From positions 31,528 to 95,527 of the forward strand of contig JAUCBJ010003987.1 in NCBI GenBank assembly GCA_032718475.1: a DNA stretch of 64,000 bases, given 5' to 3'. Both the position numbers and the translations under genes were made by a program. This document shows positions 11,336-22,437 of this stretch, in pieces. The notes under the pieces were generated by a model. It ran no database searches. It had not been told where the DNA came from and saw only the letters and a list, made by a program, of their open reading frames with translations. How positions within the stretch are numbered: the first letter of the stretch is position 1; each line of letters begins with the position of its first letter. Source of the DNA: Nemertoderma westbladi (Eukaryota > Xenacoelomorpha > Nemertodermatida > Nemertodermatidae).

Positions 11336-12149
11336 TGAAAAAGATTAGAAACTAGACTTGAGATGTTGTTAGATACATCAACAATAATGTTGAGTACCTG
11401 AAATTTGTAAAGTTATTAAAGTGGCAAAATACCAAGGGCTTTGTTATATAGGAATATGTGCAAAGTCAAAATATGGCGCATCCGATAGAAAATGCCTGAA
11501 GACTTTGAAATGTGTTACAAGTTACAAAAAACAAGCAATTACATATGTAAGATATATATACACATTCCGGTCTATACCAACAAAAAACCCGTTAAATTAA
11601 AGTAATTATGTACTGTTATAGGCGTAACTAGATACAGTTGGCGTTTGACACTGATTACTTCTTATTGGCATTGTCCAAAAATGAGCAATTATTACAAAAG
11701 TAAGATAACACAATATGGTAGTGACTTAGAAATATAAAGAATTATAATTTCATCTAGCTGAGTAAGGCAGCAACAAAGTTAACAGACAGTCCCAGTAGTG
11801 CAGTGGTTTCTGGGACTGAGGTCTCCTTTGCCAATCGATCACATGCTGCATCATCTCCACCTGTTCCTGCGAGTGCCATAGCCGACGCTTACTAGTAGAT
11901 TATTATGTTAGTTCCTTATTGCGTCGATGGAAACAACTTTAAGAGCATAATCTCCTTAGATAGGTAGTACCTTCACGAGACCAGATAAACTTACAGTGAT
12001 ATTTATTCCTGATTCATTCATATCCATTCTCATTCATCATTGAATATTTTTCTATTGGTTGGGGTTAGATGTTCATTGAAGAATATCAGTGAGTTCAGTG
12101 AGGGCGCCGTTCCTTATTTGACCTCTTGCTCAAAAGAGCGTCTTTATTC
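11336..12149. other. Intergenic, nothing recognised
   Basis: This AT-rich interval has no open frame or repeat that I can name. If the flanking LINE fragments belong to one copy, it is the decayed middle of that element. Confidence 0.4.
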
Positions 12150-12565
12150 TACCTATTAGTGAATTTGCAGATCAGGAGATTTTACTGGTTGGATTATTGA
12201 CCCCCCAGCCTATGGCATACCTGGTTCCTGGCGATATACCAGATACTTCTAACAAATGCGCTATCAGTATGTGTGTCTCTTCAAGCCTCATTTGGTCGAC
12301 CGATTCTGGAATCCCAGATATAATTAGGTTACCTGATCCATGTCGTTCAAAGTGGAAGCTTGTTCACCAATTATCCCCTGGTTACAAACCTTCTCTTTTA
12401 GTGCGGAAACTTCCGATTTTAATAGTATATTCTCTCTTTGCAGAGTAGTAACTAACCGTTTAACTCATTGTGCTGGTCAGACATAAAGTGCTGGGAATGT
12501 CCGATGTTAAGGAGCTTCTGATTTATCGCTTGTACTTTTGCCATTAAACTATTAATAAGGGATAA
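12150..12565 (-). pseudogene. LINE ORF1 remnant (coiled coil plus RRM start)
   Basis: Read on the minus strand, a heptad-rich segment (LKSEVSALKEKV, about 12390-12430) is followed by DMDQ and then, after a frameshift, by NLIISGIPES and EETHILIAHLLEVSGI (about 12230-12330). The arrangement of coiled coil, D-x-x-x-R-N-N-L, then an RNA-recognition motif is the plan of L1-type and CR1-type ORF1 RNA-binding proteins. At least one frameshift and several stops are present. Sequence up to about 13030 may be its 5' part but shows no clear motif. Confidence 0.6.
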
Positions 12566-12569
12566 ATCT

Positions 12570-13690
12570 TATAAAAGTCATTGCTAAAGTGAGATTTAAG
12601 TTGTTTGATGTCTACAGGCAGAGCCCAGAGCAGACTTTGCAGTCACTGCATTGTATTCAATATTGGAGCCCACATCAGCCAGCACACTACTAGGATCGGC
12701 ATGCTGCATTGCAGCTGCATTTTTAAGAATGCCGGCACAGATTTATCGTTTACAGCGGACCAGTCCGTAGACTGGAAGCAGCTTCAGGAGTATGTTGTTC
12801 TTTCTGACTGCATTCGACTGTAAGACCTACCATAGTCGCTTCGGCATTCTTTGTGGTTCTGGAGACAAATGATTATGGAAGACTTGTTACCTGATATCTG
12901 GAGTTCGCAACGGGCAAGTTAAGCCTTAAGTTGTCTGCTTGACCAGGCAGAATACGGTTGATCAAGGCCAGTGTCGTCAGCGTCGGAATTGTCAAGAAAT
13001 TCTTCTCCATTTCCAGTTTCAAACTCAGCAACAGTTGTGCTGGTGGATTGAGTCATTCCATCAGATGCATATAATAGAAATTAACAATCATTAGGCCCAG
13101 CTGTATAGATTATGTCAACAGTGCAGGATTGCAGTACGCAGCAGTCCAGTAATGTCAACATATAATATTGATATTAGATAATAACATAAGTTTTATACAT
13201 GACCAGTGGGCCATCAAGCAACTGAACACATTGACTGATGATCAAAACACGAATTTTCAATATTGCAATTTTTCGAAAGTTTAGGTTAACATACACAGTT
13301 CTTGTTTAACAGTAATATGCTGAAATGGAGAGTGACAGAAATTGGTAAAAAAATGAAAAGTCACAATGTGAGTAGATTCCTTTGGGTCTGAAAGGTTTCG
13401 GATCCTTGGTTCGGATCAAGTGTGTTTACGCATCTGATATCTACCTACTCGTCTTAATCAATCTCACTCTGGTCTCGAACTGGGATTTTGTCATTGATAA
13501 ATCAAGTTGAAGGTTTGGTATGGATACCAGAGGAGTGTCAATGGAAAGAAAGGATTTGTTGTTGCTATGTATGTATATTTGCTCTGATAAAATAAAACTA
13601 TCTAAATTACGTTGAGGATAGCATAAATACTTGACCAACATAACAAATTGTTCAAACACACATCAGGGTCCTTATGGAACCAAGAGAGGT
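12570..13690. other. Intergenic, nothing recognised
   Basis: I found no convincing gene or structured repeat here. Short open frames at 12605-12823 and 13441-13659 have no recognisable motifs. Confidence 0.4.
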
Positions 13691-14100
13691 AATATTTGAT
13701 GTAGAATACGTAAACACAGAATGAATCTACACCAATAAATCATGGGTAATGTAATCAATATTGAAAAGTGACTCTAGTTGCCAGATATCTAGTACTTGGC
13801 GTTCTTGTAGTGTGAATCCAAGATCTTCACAATTTGTGGCCATCCTCATTGCGTAATCCCATACAATTACATATAGGAAAGGCGCCAATGTGTTACCTTG
13901 CAGTACGCCAGCCAGGATTGAGAATAATTCAAATTCACCATATGATGAGAGTACCTGCGCTTCTGTGTCACATATAACAATCCAATGCCAGCAACAATTA
14001 CTTCTGGTATTCCATAAGCTCTTAGTATTTGCAGCATTTTACCTCTATGGATGGAGTTGAATGCTTTCCTTAAGACCACACATGTGGGGCGAGACACGTA
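13690..14100 (-). mobile_element. RTE-like LINE (family B), 3' half of a split copy
   Basis: The minus strand reads RKAFNSIHRGKMLQILRAYGIPEVIVAGIGLLY (about 13985-14080, given here in part only), then a frameshifted counterpart of the LAPLLFVIV block near 13880, then decayed sequence aligned with the YADD region. The same protein is better preserved at 48900-50775 on the plus strand. The fragment continues the reading of 16332-16950, from which it is separated by about 2.3 kb of foreign DNA. Confidence 0.8.
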
Positions 14101-14155
14101 TGGCGAGCCATCAGCGAACTGATATAATTATACTATGGCCGTTTTTCAAAAGTCT

Positions 14156-14190
14156 GTGTGTGTGTGTGTGTGTGTCAGTGTGTGTGTCGG
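14156..14190. repeat. TG microsatellite
   Basis: An uninterrupted run of TG dinucleotides is followed by CAG and a second short TG run. Nothing else is associated with it. Confidence 0.9.
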
Positions 14191-14848
14191 AAGCCATAAA
14201 TGTCGGAAGCCATAATCGAAGTTAATATCTTCAGCTAAATTGTATGGTTGAGTCATTTTGAACGGTCTCTCCATGGAAATTAATTGTTTAGCACCATACG
14301 ATTAAAGTTATTTTGCACAGAAATTAGATATCTGGAATCCATGTACCCCATTCTATTATAGTTTTTTATTTTTTCAAGTGATTTGCGTTAATAAATGTAT
14401 TTTTAATTGATTTAAACATAATTAACTTTGTAAATTCATACGCTGATTCCATTCTCCCCCATAGAGCCTAAGGCATGGCAAGGGCAGCCGTGCCCAATAA
14501 TATTTCTTGAAGTTTTACATTAGTAACATTGCAAGCTCAAGTCTTTGACCAAGCCAGTGCCTAGGCTAGTTAGTACACAAGGACATAGTAGTCCAGTAGA
14601 AGGAATAGTGCTCCTTCAATACATCTCAACAGACATCAATTAATTTGCCTGTGCCTACCAACGCGTGCTCCTTAACATAACATATATTCTTGATTTCCAT
14701 CACCTCTCACCACAATTATTATTAGTAATTAAAAGTTTCAATTCGGTTTGTCTTTCCGTTATCTGGTTATTCAGTTATTGCATTATTAATAAATAAATGT
14801 TTTAAAATATATCTTACGAAATATGGTTAATCATTAAAACTTGGCGCT

Positions 14849-15395
14849 AACATTCTCGCTATGGGGGTTTTAAAGAGTGTTGATTACATTTCTGATGTCA
14901 GTTTTCACGTTTACATAAATCTAGTCTGTCTGTCTGTCGGTCGTTCTGTCAGTCAGTCTGTCAAAACATAAAAGAGAATTCAAATTAACTAACATTCTCG
15001 CTATGGGGGATTTAAGGGGTGCTGATTTCATTTCTGATGTCAGTTTTCAGGTTTACATAAATCTAGTCTGTCTGTTTGTCGGTCTTTCTGCCAGTCAGTC
15101 AGTCTGTCAAAACTTAAAAAAGAATACAAACTAACCAACATTCTCGTTATGGGGGATTTAATGGGTGCTAATTTTATTTGAGATGTCGGTTTTCACGTTT
15201 AAAAAAATCTAGTCTGTCTGGCTGTCGGTCTTTCTGTCAGTCAGTCTGTGAAAACTTAAGAAAGTATACTAACTAACCAACATTCTCGCTATGGGGGTTT
15301 TAAGGGTTGCTGATTTCATTTTTGATGTCAGTTTACACGTTTACATAAATCTAGTCTGTCTGTCTGTCGGTCTTACTGTCAGTCTGTACTACTGT
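14849..15395. repeat. Four-copy tandem repeat, about 142 bp unit
   Basis: Copies begin with AACATTCTCGYTATGGGGG at 14849, 14991, 15137 and 15279, giving spacings of 142, 146 and 142 bp. Each ends in an array of CTGT/CAGT tetranucleotides that varies in length and accounts for most of the size differences. The copies differ by scattered substitutions, so the duplication is not recent. No coding potential is seen. Confidence 0.9.
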
Positions 15396-15563
15396 ACTGT
15401 GGTTGGCATTACGCCATATACCTAACACTAATAATACAGTCTACAATACAGCCTATCTACAGTACAGAATGGATTTTTTGCCACGAAGAGCAATAAATGT
15501 CATTAATACTATCCACCAGTATACCTTATCCAAGAGCCTTCCAATAAAACATGTATTCCAGCA

Positions 15564-15616
15564 TGACGTCCACTGCACGTCTTCGTGCTGTCCATTGTGA
15601 CGTGCAGTGGACGTCA
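15564..15616. repeat. Perfect 18-bp inverted repeat (hairpin)
   Basis: The arm TGACGTCCACTGCACGTC (15564-15581) is exactly complementary to 15599-15616, with a 17-base spacer. Each arm contains the CRE-like TGACGT core. Shorter complementary flanks (AGAGCC near 15533 and GGCTCT near 15618) suggest a decayed larger inverted repeat. Confidence 0.85.
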
Positions 15617-15689
15617 TAGGCTCTAAGGGGTTAAGCAACACGGTCCCTACTTCGCCCTGTCGACACCAAGGCCATTTTTCACCAATCCT

Positions 15690-15985
15690 TTTTTAGAGTT
15701 TTTTAATTTTTTTGGTATTGGTGAAAGTTCTACAACATTAGTAGATATGTTTTTTATGATAGCTAGTGTTTTTTTGCTAGCTAAGTATTTTTTGAAATTA
15801 TAAAAAATGTGAAAGTCCATGATATTTCAGGTTAAACTGTTGAAGAATATATTAATGACCAAAATAATTTCCAAAAATTACTAGCTAGTAAAAAATACTA
15901 GCTATATATCATAAAAAATCTACTAAGGTTCTAGAACATTCACTAATATAAAAAAGCACTCAAAATCACAAAAAAATAAAGGTTA
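15690..15985. repeat. Imperfect foldback element (MITE-like)
   Basis: A left arm beginning ATTGGTGAAAGTTCTACAAC (15717 on) is matched, in reverse complement and with mismatches, by sequence at about 15870-15947. Both arms contain TTAGTAGAT, TTTTTTATGAT and GCTAGTATTTTTT-type blocks. The spacer is about 70 bp and no open frame is present. This is most simply a non-autonomous foldback transposon. Confidence 0.7.
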
Positions 15986-16331
15986 AAAACTCATTCGGGA
16001 CTCTTTTGCTTAAGCAGTCAAAATTGTAGAAAAAATTCCCGAAGTTTGCGACGTTTGCGAAATTCGCGAAGAATCCGTCAGTTTCTGTGCCCTAATGGTT
16101 TCGTGACGAAACAATAAAATCTTACACACTTAACACACACGAACTAATTTAATGTGTGTACATGAAATCTACGGAATCAATACACAACACACGCACACTA
16201 CTGAATTTAAAAATTTATAAAGATTGCAACTTATATTTGGCTACCTTTTAGGCCTAATGGGTGACTAATTTAATTATTCACCCCTATATATTTGTAGCCT
16301 TTTTAATTTGTGCCTCTAATTGAATCAAACA

Positions 16332-16950
16332 TTAAACTAAAATATATGTCACAATATTGGTCTGTCGGTAGCTGGTCAAAGAATCTCTCATAAATTTGTT
16401 AATTAGTCGCTGCACAGTCATTGAACATTTGAACACGTGCTGCTCGAAGACCCCACAACGTATCAGGATTGCATTGAGATTCTTCGACTTAATTCCTTCA
16501 ATCAGTCTCCGTAGCGCAAGTATCTGAGCTATTGTTGATCTATTTGGTCGAAATCCGTTTTGACTCTTACACACGGTAGTTCTTTATGTGAGGCTTAATT
16601 CTATATTGAATAATTTTGTTGTCACAACAGATCCCACGATAGTTTGTTGGTATACCGAAGTCTCCTTTTCTTGGCTTTAGTTGACTTTTTGTCCAAATTG
16701 GTGGTGGCTCCATAATATCCTGTTTTACAATACCTCGGCAGGGATTTCATCTAATCCACTGGCTTTATTATTGGACATGCTGTTAATGTTTCTCTGGAGT
16801 TCGGCAGGTGTGAAGTCCCCTGTTTCTATAGGTAGTGTCTTGTCATATATTTTCCTTGTAGGGCTGACCTCGATGTTTGGTGGTTGCCCAAGCAAGTTGC
16901 TGAAGTGATCTTTCCATTTCCCAACACGTTCTTCATTACCAGTATACAAA
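16332..16950 (-). mobile_element. RTE-like LINE (family B), 5' half of a split copy
   Basis: From 16949 downward the minus strand reads EERVGKWKDHFSNLLGQPPN, then SNNKASGLDEIPAEVL (ending near 16725), then decayed sequence, then SQNGFRPNRSTIAQILALRR (about 16510-16570). These blocks match the plus-strand copy at 49140-49690 in the same order. They are the linker and the first RT motifs of an RTE-like ORF2. The endonuclease is absent, so the copy is 5'-truncated, and it is interrupted after the KSKNL codons. Confidence 0.82.
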
Positions 16951-19695
16951 GTAATCTAAATTGATTTAATTTTGTCTCAGAGAGGAAGAGCAATTCGAAT
17001 ATAAATCAAGAGGTTACCATAGATTACAATATTATTGAATTATTTTTTCTACTGTACCAGCGTTAAATCTGAAATGTTCGAGTGCCAAATTTACTCGCCA
17101 TTGTGTTAAATGTTCCATGTTCAGAGAATATTAACAATTGCTTACATACACTAACACAAGCTTACATCGGGAATGTAAGCTACTGCGGAGCGTTATGGAA
17201 AAACGGGGAATAAATTCTTGAGTAATAAGTTGTTTGGTAGTAATATCGCAGGTTCTATTCCAAAATGATCTGCTGCGGGACCAGAATAGAACATGTGGTA
17301 TACAGGGTTGTAGAGTCACTTTATACAAGGGTTGAGCTGTGAAGTATGTATGCTTCATATTATATAAAATTCACAAATATATTTGCAAATTTGTTGCTAA
17401 ATAAATGTAAAATGTAAATAAAGCTTTCAATATTTCTTTAAATATTCTTGTCTTTCAATATTGCTTTCAGATGATAGATAGATACTGCCATAAAGTGGCG
17501 ATATTTTGTACAGAATATCCTTGTGGATTAGGATTAACTATAAATATTTCAGCATAACGGCCAAAGTCTATCATGGATGGATAGTTTCAGATAACTAAAC
17601 ACCGTTAATTAATATGTCATGCCGACGTAATAATCAAGTTTTAGATAGACACTTCTGTAACCAGGGGAACAAAAATTAGATAAACTCTCTGTAATCGAGT
17701 TGAGAGATTTTTACTTAAGTAAAATGCATATAACTCATGAAAAAATGAACCATAACCCTGTAATGTTACTAATATATTGCTTAATCTCTCAATTTCCAAG
17801 TTGACTTTGTATCACAATAAAGTTATATTATGACGTACAGTACATGCAGTTTAACAACCATGAGATAAAAATCAATCAATACAGAAGGGGTAGACAAATG
17901 AATTTTGAATGTTGTCAAATATGATGGTTTGGAATCCTTTAGATTGTAGTCCTCCCTAATTGTATAGTATTGAATTATTCTGCAAAGAAAAATATAAATA
18001 TATGCCTATATATATGATGTACAGTTTTTTTTTTTCAATATAAATATTAAATTATTAGCAAGAATCTGAATTTATAGGCAATAATTATTGTAGATTTTCT
18101 GGCACCATAGACAATAAATATATTTTTGTTGGAAATATAAATGGTAATAAACGAAATCTAACAATTTTTGGTAAAGTCTTATTTCACTGGTGCCTGTAAT
18201 CCGTAACATCGATTGTTTTCAAATTATTAATAAATATTTAAATATTTTATTCCAAAATTGTAACATTACTCAATGCCGTTAGAAATAGCAACGAGTTGTT
18301 ATTTAGCACTTTACAACTTTGTATTGGATTACAGCATTGTATTGGCCTGTACATTTAGTATTGTATTTGGTGTTAGTAGTTTAGTAATGTCCCGTTAGAG
18401 GACATTACTTAACGCTGTCTTTGGATACCACGTAAACAATAGGTGGTATTTGCCTGACAGCCAGATAGGCCTACTGCATTACCTAACGGTAGGCAGGGTA
18501 GAGCTATTAATAACCAGTAGCTATAAACTATTAGCATGGCTCCAAACACCACCATAAATATAAGCTAACTTATTTATAACATAATTTATGTCATTTTTAC
18601 ATTTATTTATACAGTCAACTAATATAATTTATGTAGTTTCTATCACTTATAATGTATATGTACAATCATTTCGTAATGTTAAAATTTTGGAATAAAACTG
18701 CATACATACTTGTTGCAAAGTACTTTACAGTGTTCTGATCCTCGTGGCTTTATTTTCACTCACTCACTAACGTTCGTTCGTGTAATAAAGCCACTCGGAT
18801 CTTCACACTGTAAAGTGCTACTTTACACACAAGTATGTAAATAGTTATTATTCCAATTATTAATAAATATTTAAATATTTTCCATTACTTTTCTTATATA
18901 ATATTACAAAGTCAAATAGTAAGGACAAAAATTAAGTAATAACATGAAATTAATCAAATACAAGTGGAATTAAGACAAATGAACGAATATATATCTTTAC
19001 ACATTAAATTAATCTAAACTTATTGTCAATATAAATAAACTATAATAAACTCATAAATTACTATTATTACATCAAGCCGCCAAATGTTATTTAGTTTGAA
19101 TGTCTTGCACCAACATGTTTACCAACAATTTTACAAAAACTGATCTTTTCGCGATCATGAACTCGATCATTTGAATGGGCTTCTCCAACCAAGATAAATT
19201 TATAATTTTAAATATTAATTTATAATTAATTTATAGATAATATATATATATACAATATAAATTTATTTAAATAAATAAATAAACAAAGATAAATTTGGGC
19301 ACTGTAACCTAATCTGAACATAGAGTTCGTGTAATTTTACGGGGTGTGAAATTAAACTCTTTATAATGGATAGAATACATTCAAACAATTGGCAGTCTTC
19401 AAAAGTGACCTACGGACTCTGTAAGTTGTCAATTTGACAAAATCACCAATTGTACATTACATGTTATCTCTGAAACACGAATATTGCCCACCAAGGACAA
19501 TTGCCACCAAAACAATTTTTAACCTCGTTCCTCTTAGTTGTATTTCAATGTGGAATTGATAATAATTATTCGTACTTGTAATTTACATAATTACTCATAA
19601 TTTTACACATTCAACTAAAAATAAATCCCATCAATTACTGGCATAAAATCTTGTACAATATTTATTACTTCCAAAATTACTCAATGTAAACAAAC
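16951..19695. other. AT-rich intergenic DNA with a hairpin element
   Basis: No gene is recognisable. Positions 18689-18857 form an imperfect hairpin whose arms include ACATACTTGT...CTTTACAGTG...GGCTTTATT and their complements. A 27-bp direct repeat, starting AATTATTAATAAATATTTAA, lies at 18222-18248 and 18855-18881 and brackets the hairpin. Most of the remainder is low-complexity AT sequence. Confidence 0.5.
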
Positions 19696-19926
19696 GGGTT
19701 AGCAAAATAGAACACTTGAAGCAATGAACTTAACTTGCCAATAAATTGGTTCCATTTTCTTAAAAGATCTAAGTTTCATTTTATTTTGAGAGAATTGGAA
19801 AGCGTCCTTCACCCCTGGTAAAATAATTCCATTCAGTGTAATTATGTCCAATGCTTCCCTCCATATAGACCCCAACCCAAAACCTATAACACTTTGATAG
19901 TTTGATAGTATTTGTGATAAAAACAA

Positions 19927-20110
19927 GGTTGATTTTCCTTTGTGAAACTATAGCAGAAAGATGGAGATGTTATAATGATGGGCAAAGGATGATTATCTCG
20001 TCAGCATATGCCAGAGCTCCAAGGAATATTTTTAACACATCATACATAAACCCTAAATCACAAATCATGCAATATGTGTAATGTTGAATCCAAGAGGAAG
20101 TAAAACAGAA
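19927..20110 (-). mobile_element. Short LINE reverse-transcriptase remnant
   Basis: The minus strand reads LGALAYADEIIILCPSL (about 19965-20015), matching the catalytic YADD block of CR1/Jockey-like enzymes with the second Asp changed to Glu. It is followed by a stop. Upstream sequence is too decayed to align. It sits just 3' of FReD-2. Sequence at 19699-19926 may be its continuation but has no clear motif. Confidence 0.5.
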
Positions 20111-20191
20111 TAGTATAGTTATACAATTGGAAGACTAATGAGATGCTTCAAATATATAATAGAATCTGGGTCTATGAGAGAGATAACATAA

Positions 20192-21427
20192 TTAAATACT
20201 AATTTTCATTTCAATTTTTTCAGCAGGACCTACAGCAGTGAACTCCTGCCACCAAGGCCCATGAAAATTGACGAAGTCGTTATAAATTCCATTCAAATTT
20301 GCGTGCGAACATTTCTTATACCACCAAGCGCCACTGAAATGCTTGGCGCAGTTCAAATAGTATTTATCGTTGTCTTTATCCTTTGTGGTGAAGGGCTGAC
20401 CATCTAACCAATTATCACCAGTTGGATCACCAGGTAGCAATGCGTCCCCTGCAGTCCCTTGGTATCCTGAGACGCCCAAAATATAATTTGTGCTTTCCGA
20501 ACCAACTTTGAATGAAGAATATTCCGCGAATCTGTATTCCCCCTTATACCAGATATCCACTCTCAGTTTAACCCCTCCAGCAGTAAGATTGTGTATGGTA
20601 TCCAACCCTAACCAAAATTCGTTGCTAACATCACCGAATCCAGACTTATAATACGCCCACTCCCGAAAGAAGTTAACAGCTCCATTAATTCTCCTTTGAA
20701 TCACCAACCATGGGCCACCTGGGAACGTTGTGTCACATCTGATTAACCCATTTAGACCTTGTTGACTATTATAGATGCTAACTGAGTTATTCAGTTGATA
20801 ATTTTGGCAAAGATGATTTGAAAGAAGATATCCTAAAGCAACCAGTATTGAATTCTTTTGCTGAAGAATTCTCTCAGTAATTGTGTTGCTTTGATTATTT
20901 AGCTGACCAGAAAACTTATCAACTTTTTCCACAACACTTTTATTTAATTCCTTAAGTTGTTCATTTTGAATATCAGAGAATAATTTACTTTGCTCACCAA
21001 TGGTACCATTGAATATCGCAATTTGTTCTTGAAGTTTATCAGAATGTATTTCCATTTCCCCATTTAACTTTGCCTTTAGCTCTTTTGTTTTATCATTTAG
21101 TTCAGCTAAATAATTCTTTATATCTTTATTTATATCACTTTCCAAACTGATCACTTCTATATCACTTTGATAACTACCAGATACCATAGCATTAGCAATG
21201 GCGATTTCACCGACCAACACAATTAGTAAACCAGTAAATATAACAGCCATCACCGTCCACAAACACTTGTAATTATTTAGCTTATTTCTTGTATATCTAG
21301 ATGCATATTGATTGTCTTGGATTTTATCTGGAATAACTATGTATAGAGGATTATTATAATCTGAATTATCTTCTTGAAAGTCAATGACACCGCTCTCAGC
21401 TGTTATTGGACTCATATCAGTTTCCAT
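20192..21427 (-). CDS. FReD-2: type II membrane fibrinogen-related receptor (class B)
   Basis: The gene is a single open frame of 411 codons from an ATG in ACTATGG context. The tail (1-56) holds tyrosines 24, 29, 41, 45 and 53, with NPLY at 26-29, and ends YKCLW with Cys55 beside the membrane. The membrane helix spans about 57-78. Residues 89-198 divide into ten 11-residue repeats (for example GEQSKLFSDIQ, NNQSNTITERI), predicting a long coiled-coil stalk for oligomerisation. The FReD domain runs from about 205 to 411, with Cys207/231 and Cys360/373, a DKDND calcium site (350-354) and CSHANLNG. It is nearly collinear with FReD-3 along its whole length. Positions 20545-20666 are identical in DNA to 3761-3882 of FReD-1, which belongs to the other tail class. 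Ligand and signalling role are inferred, not shown. Confidence 0.9.
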   Translation of the reverse strand: METDMSPITAESGVIDFQEDNSDYNNPLYIVIPDKIQDNQYASRYTRNKLNNYKCLWTVMAVIFTGLLIVLVGEIAIANAMVSGSYQSDIEVISLESDINKDIKNYLAELNDKTKELKAKLNGEMEIHSDKLQEQIAIFNGTIGEQSKLFSDIQNEQLKELNKSVVEKVDKFSGQLNNQSNTITERILQQKNSILVALGYLLSNHLCQNYQLNNSVSIYNSQQGLNGLIRCDTTFPGGPWLVIQRRINGAVNFFREWAYYKSGFGDVSNEFWLGLDTIHNLTAGGVKLRVDIWYKGEYRFAEYSSFKVGSESTNYILGVSGYQGTAGDALLPGDPTGDNWLDGQPFTTKDKDNDKYYLNCAKHFSGAWWYKKCSHANLNGIYNDFVNFHGPWWQEFTAVGPAEKIEMKISI

Positions 21428-21493
21428 AGTATAATATTGCTAAGCATTCAACAATGTATTTTCATTCATGAAACTGCACGTTAAACCCAATAT

Positions 21494-21735
21494 TATTATA
21501 ATAATTAATAATTTTTAATAATTACAAATTAAATAATAATTAATAATTAAATAATAATTAATAATTAAATAATAATTAATAATTAAATAATAATTAATAA
21601 TTAAATAATAATTAATAATTAAATAATAATTAATAATTAAATAATAATTAATAATTAAATAATAATTAATAATTAAATACTAATTAATAATTAAATAATA
21701 ATTAATAATTAAATATTATAATTAATAATAATAAT
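21494..21735. repeat. 18-bp AT minisatellite
   Basis: The unit AATAATTAATAATTAAAT is repeated about twelve times with very few changes, just upstream of the FReD-2 start codon (21427). Such arrays are length-unstable. It may also influence promoter spacing, though nothing in the sequence shows that. Confidence 0.9.
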
Positions 21736-22437
21736 TTTAGATACTTTATATTACTTTGTATTACTATATTTTTAATGATAAGTATAAAATGCATGGGTAG
21801 TGAGAATTTCACAAACTCTAGCTAACAATACCCACTTAGTGGGTTTAGCTGATCTACTGTCAGTGGAAGATCTAATGTGCGGAGTCTTTAACACAATAAA
21901 AAGTGACGATTGGCAAAAATGATACTGCTAACCCCATTGAAGCGGGATCTGTTGTCTTAATAAATGGGCATTAGAATACCTGTCAACCCATCAGCCTTTC
22001 CACAGGGGCAACTGATGGAGAAGGAACATACATTGAATGAGGAGTCAATCAAATTTATTGAGTAGATGAGACGAGATGAGATGGAGCCTGGTGTAATGCA
22101 AGGCAATCGAACCTTGTTGTTGGGAGACCGGATGGAGCCCCTTATTGAGGGCCGCAGTCCAGACCAGACTCCTCACGAATTCCATGCACACACAATCCAC
22201 CACTAGCATACACCCGCTGTCATGGATTGAGTTGAATAGAAATCCTCTGACTAGAAAGTGAAATTAAAGGGATAACTAACTTAGAGCAATCCACTCCAAC
22301 AACGCCAAGATGGGTGGAGTAACGGACTATCAACCAAGATGAAACAATGAGAGCTGATGACTGCGACTCGATCAAGATAAACTTTCAAAACATTATTGAC
22401 GAGTTATTTGGGAAGTTTTATTATTATACTAGGATAC
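21736..22437. other. Intergenic, nothing recognised
   Basis: No convincing frame or repeat was found. A GC-richer stretch at 22080-22230 may be a very old transposon fragment. Confidence 0.4.

Larger units (their letters stand above)
14101..16330. other. Insertion-rich interval inside a split LINE
   Basis: This interval separates the two halves of a family B RTE-like LINE, whose homology breaks at the codons for KSKNL. It holds a TG microsatellite (14156-14190), a tandem repeat of about 142 bp (14849-15395), an 18-bp hairpin (15564-15616) and a foldback (15690-15985). No gene is seen. The exact insertion boundaries are unclear because the LINE-like frame trails off near 16440-16470. Confidence 0.5.

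Noticed and set aside
12605-12823. A small Cys/His-rich plus-strand protein
   Set aside because: The cysteine spacing fits no zinc-finger pattern and the opposite strand looks like the 5' part of a LINE ORF1.
18689-18857. A microRNA precursor hairpin
   Set aside because: The arms are about 70 bp with scattered bulges and MITE-like TGGAATAA ends; there is no evidence for a defined mature miRNA.
19699-19926. A 75-codon minus-strand gene downstream of FReD-2
   Set aside because: It has no recognisable motif and adjoins a decayed RT fragment, so it is more likely LINE debris.
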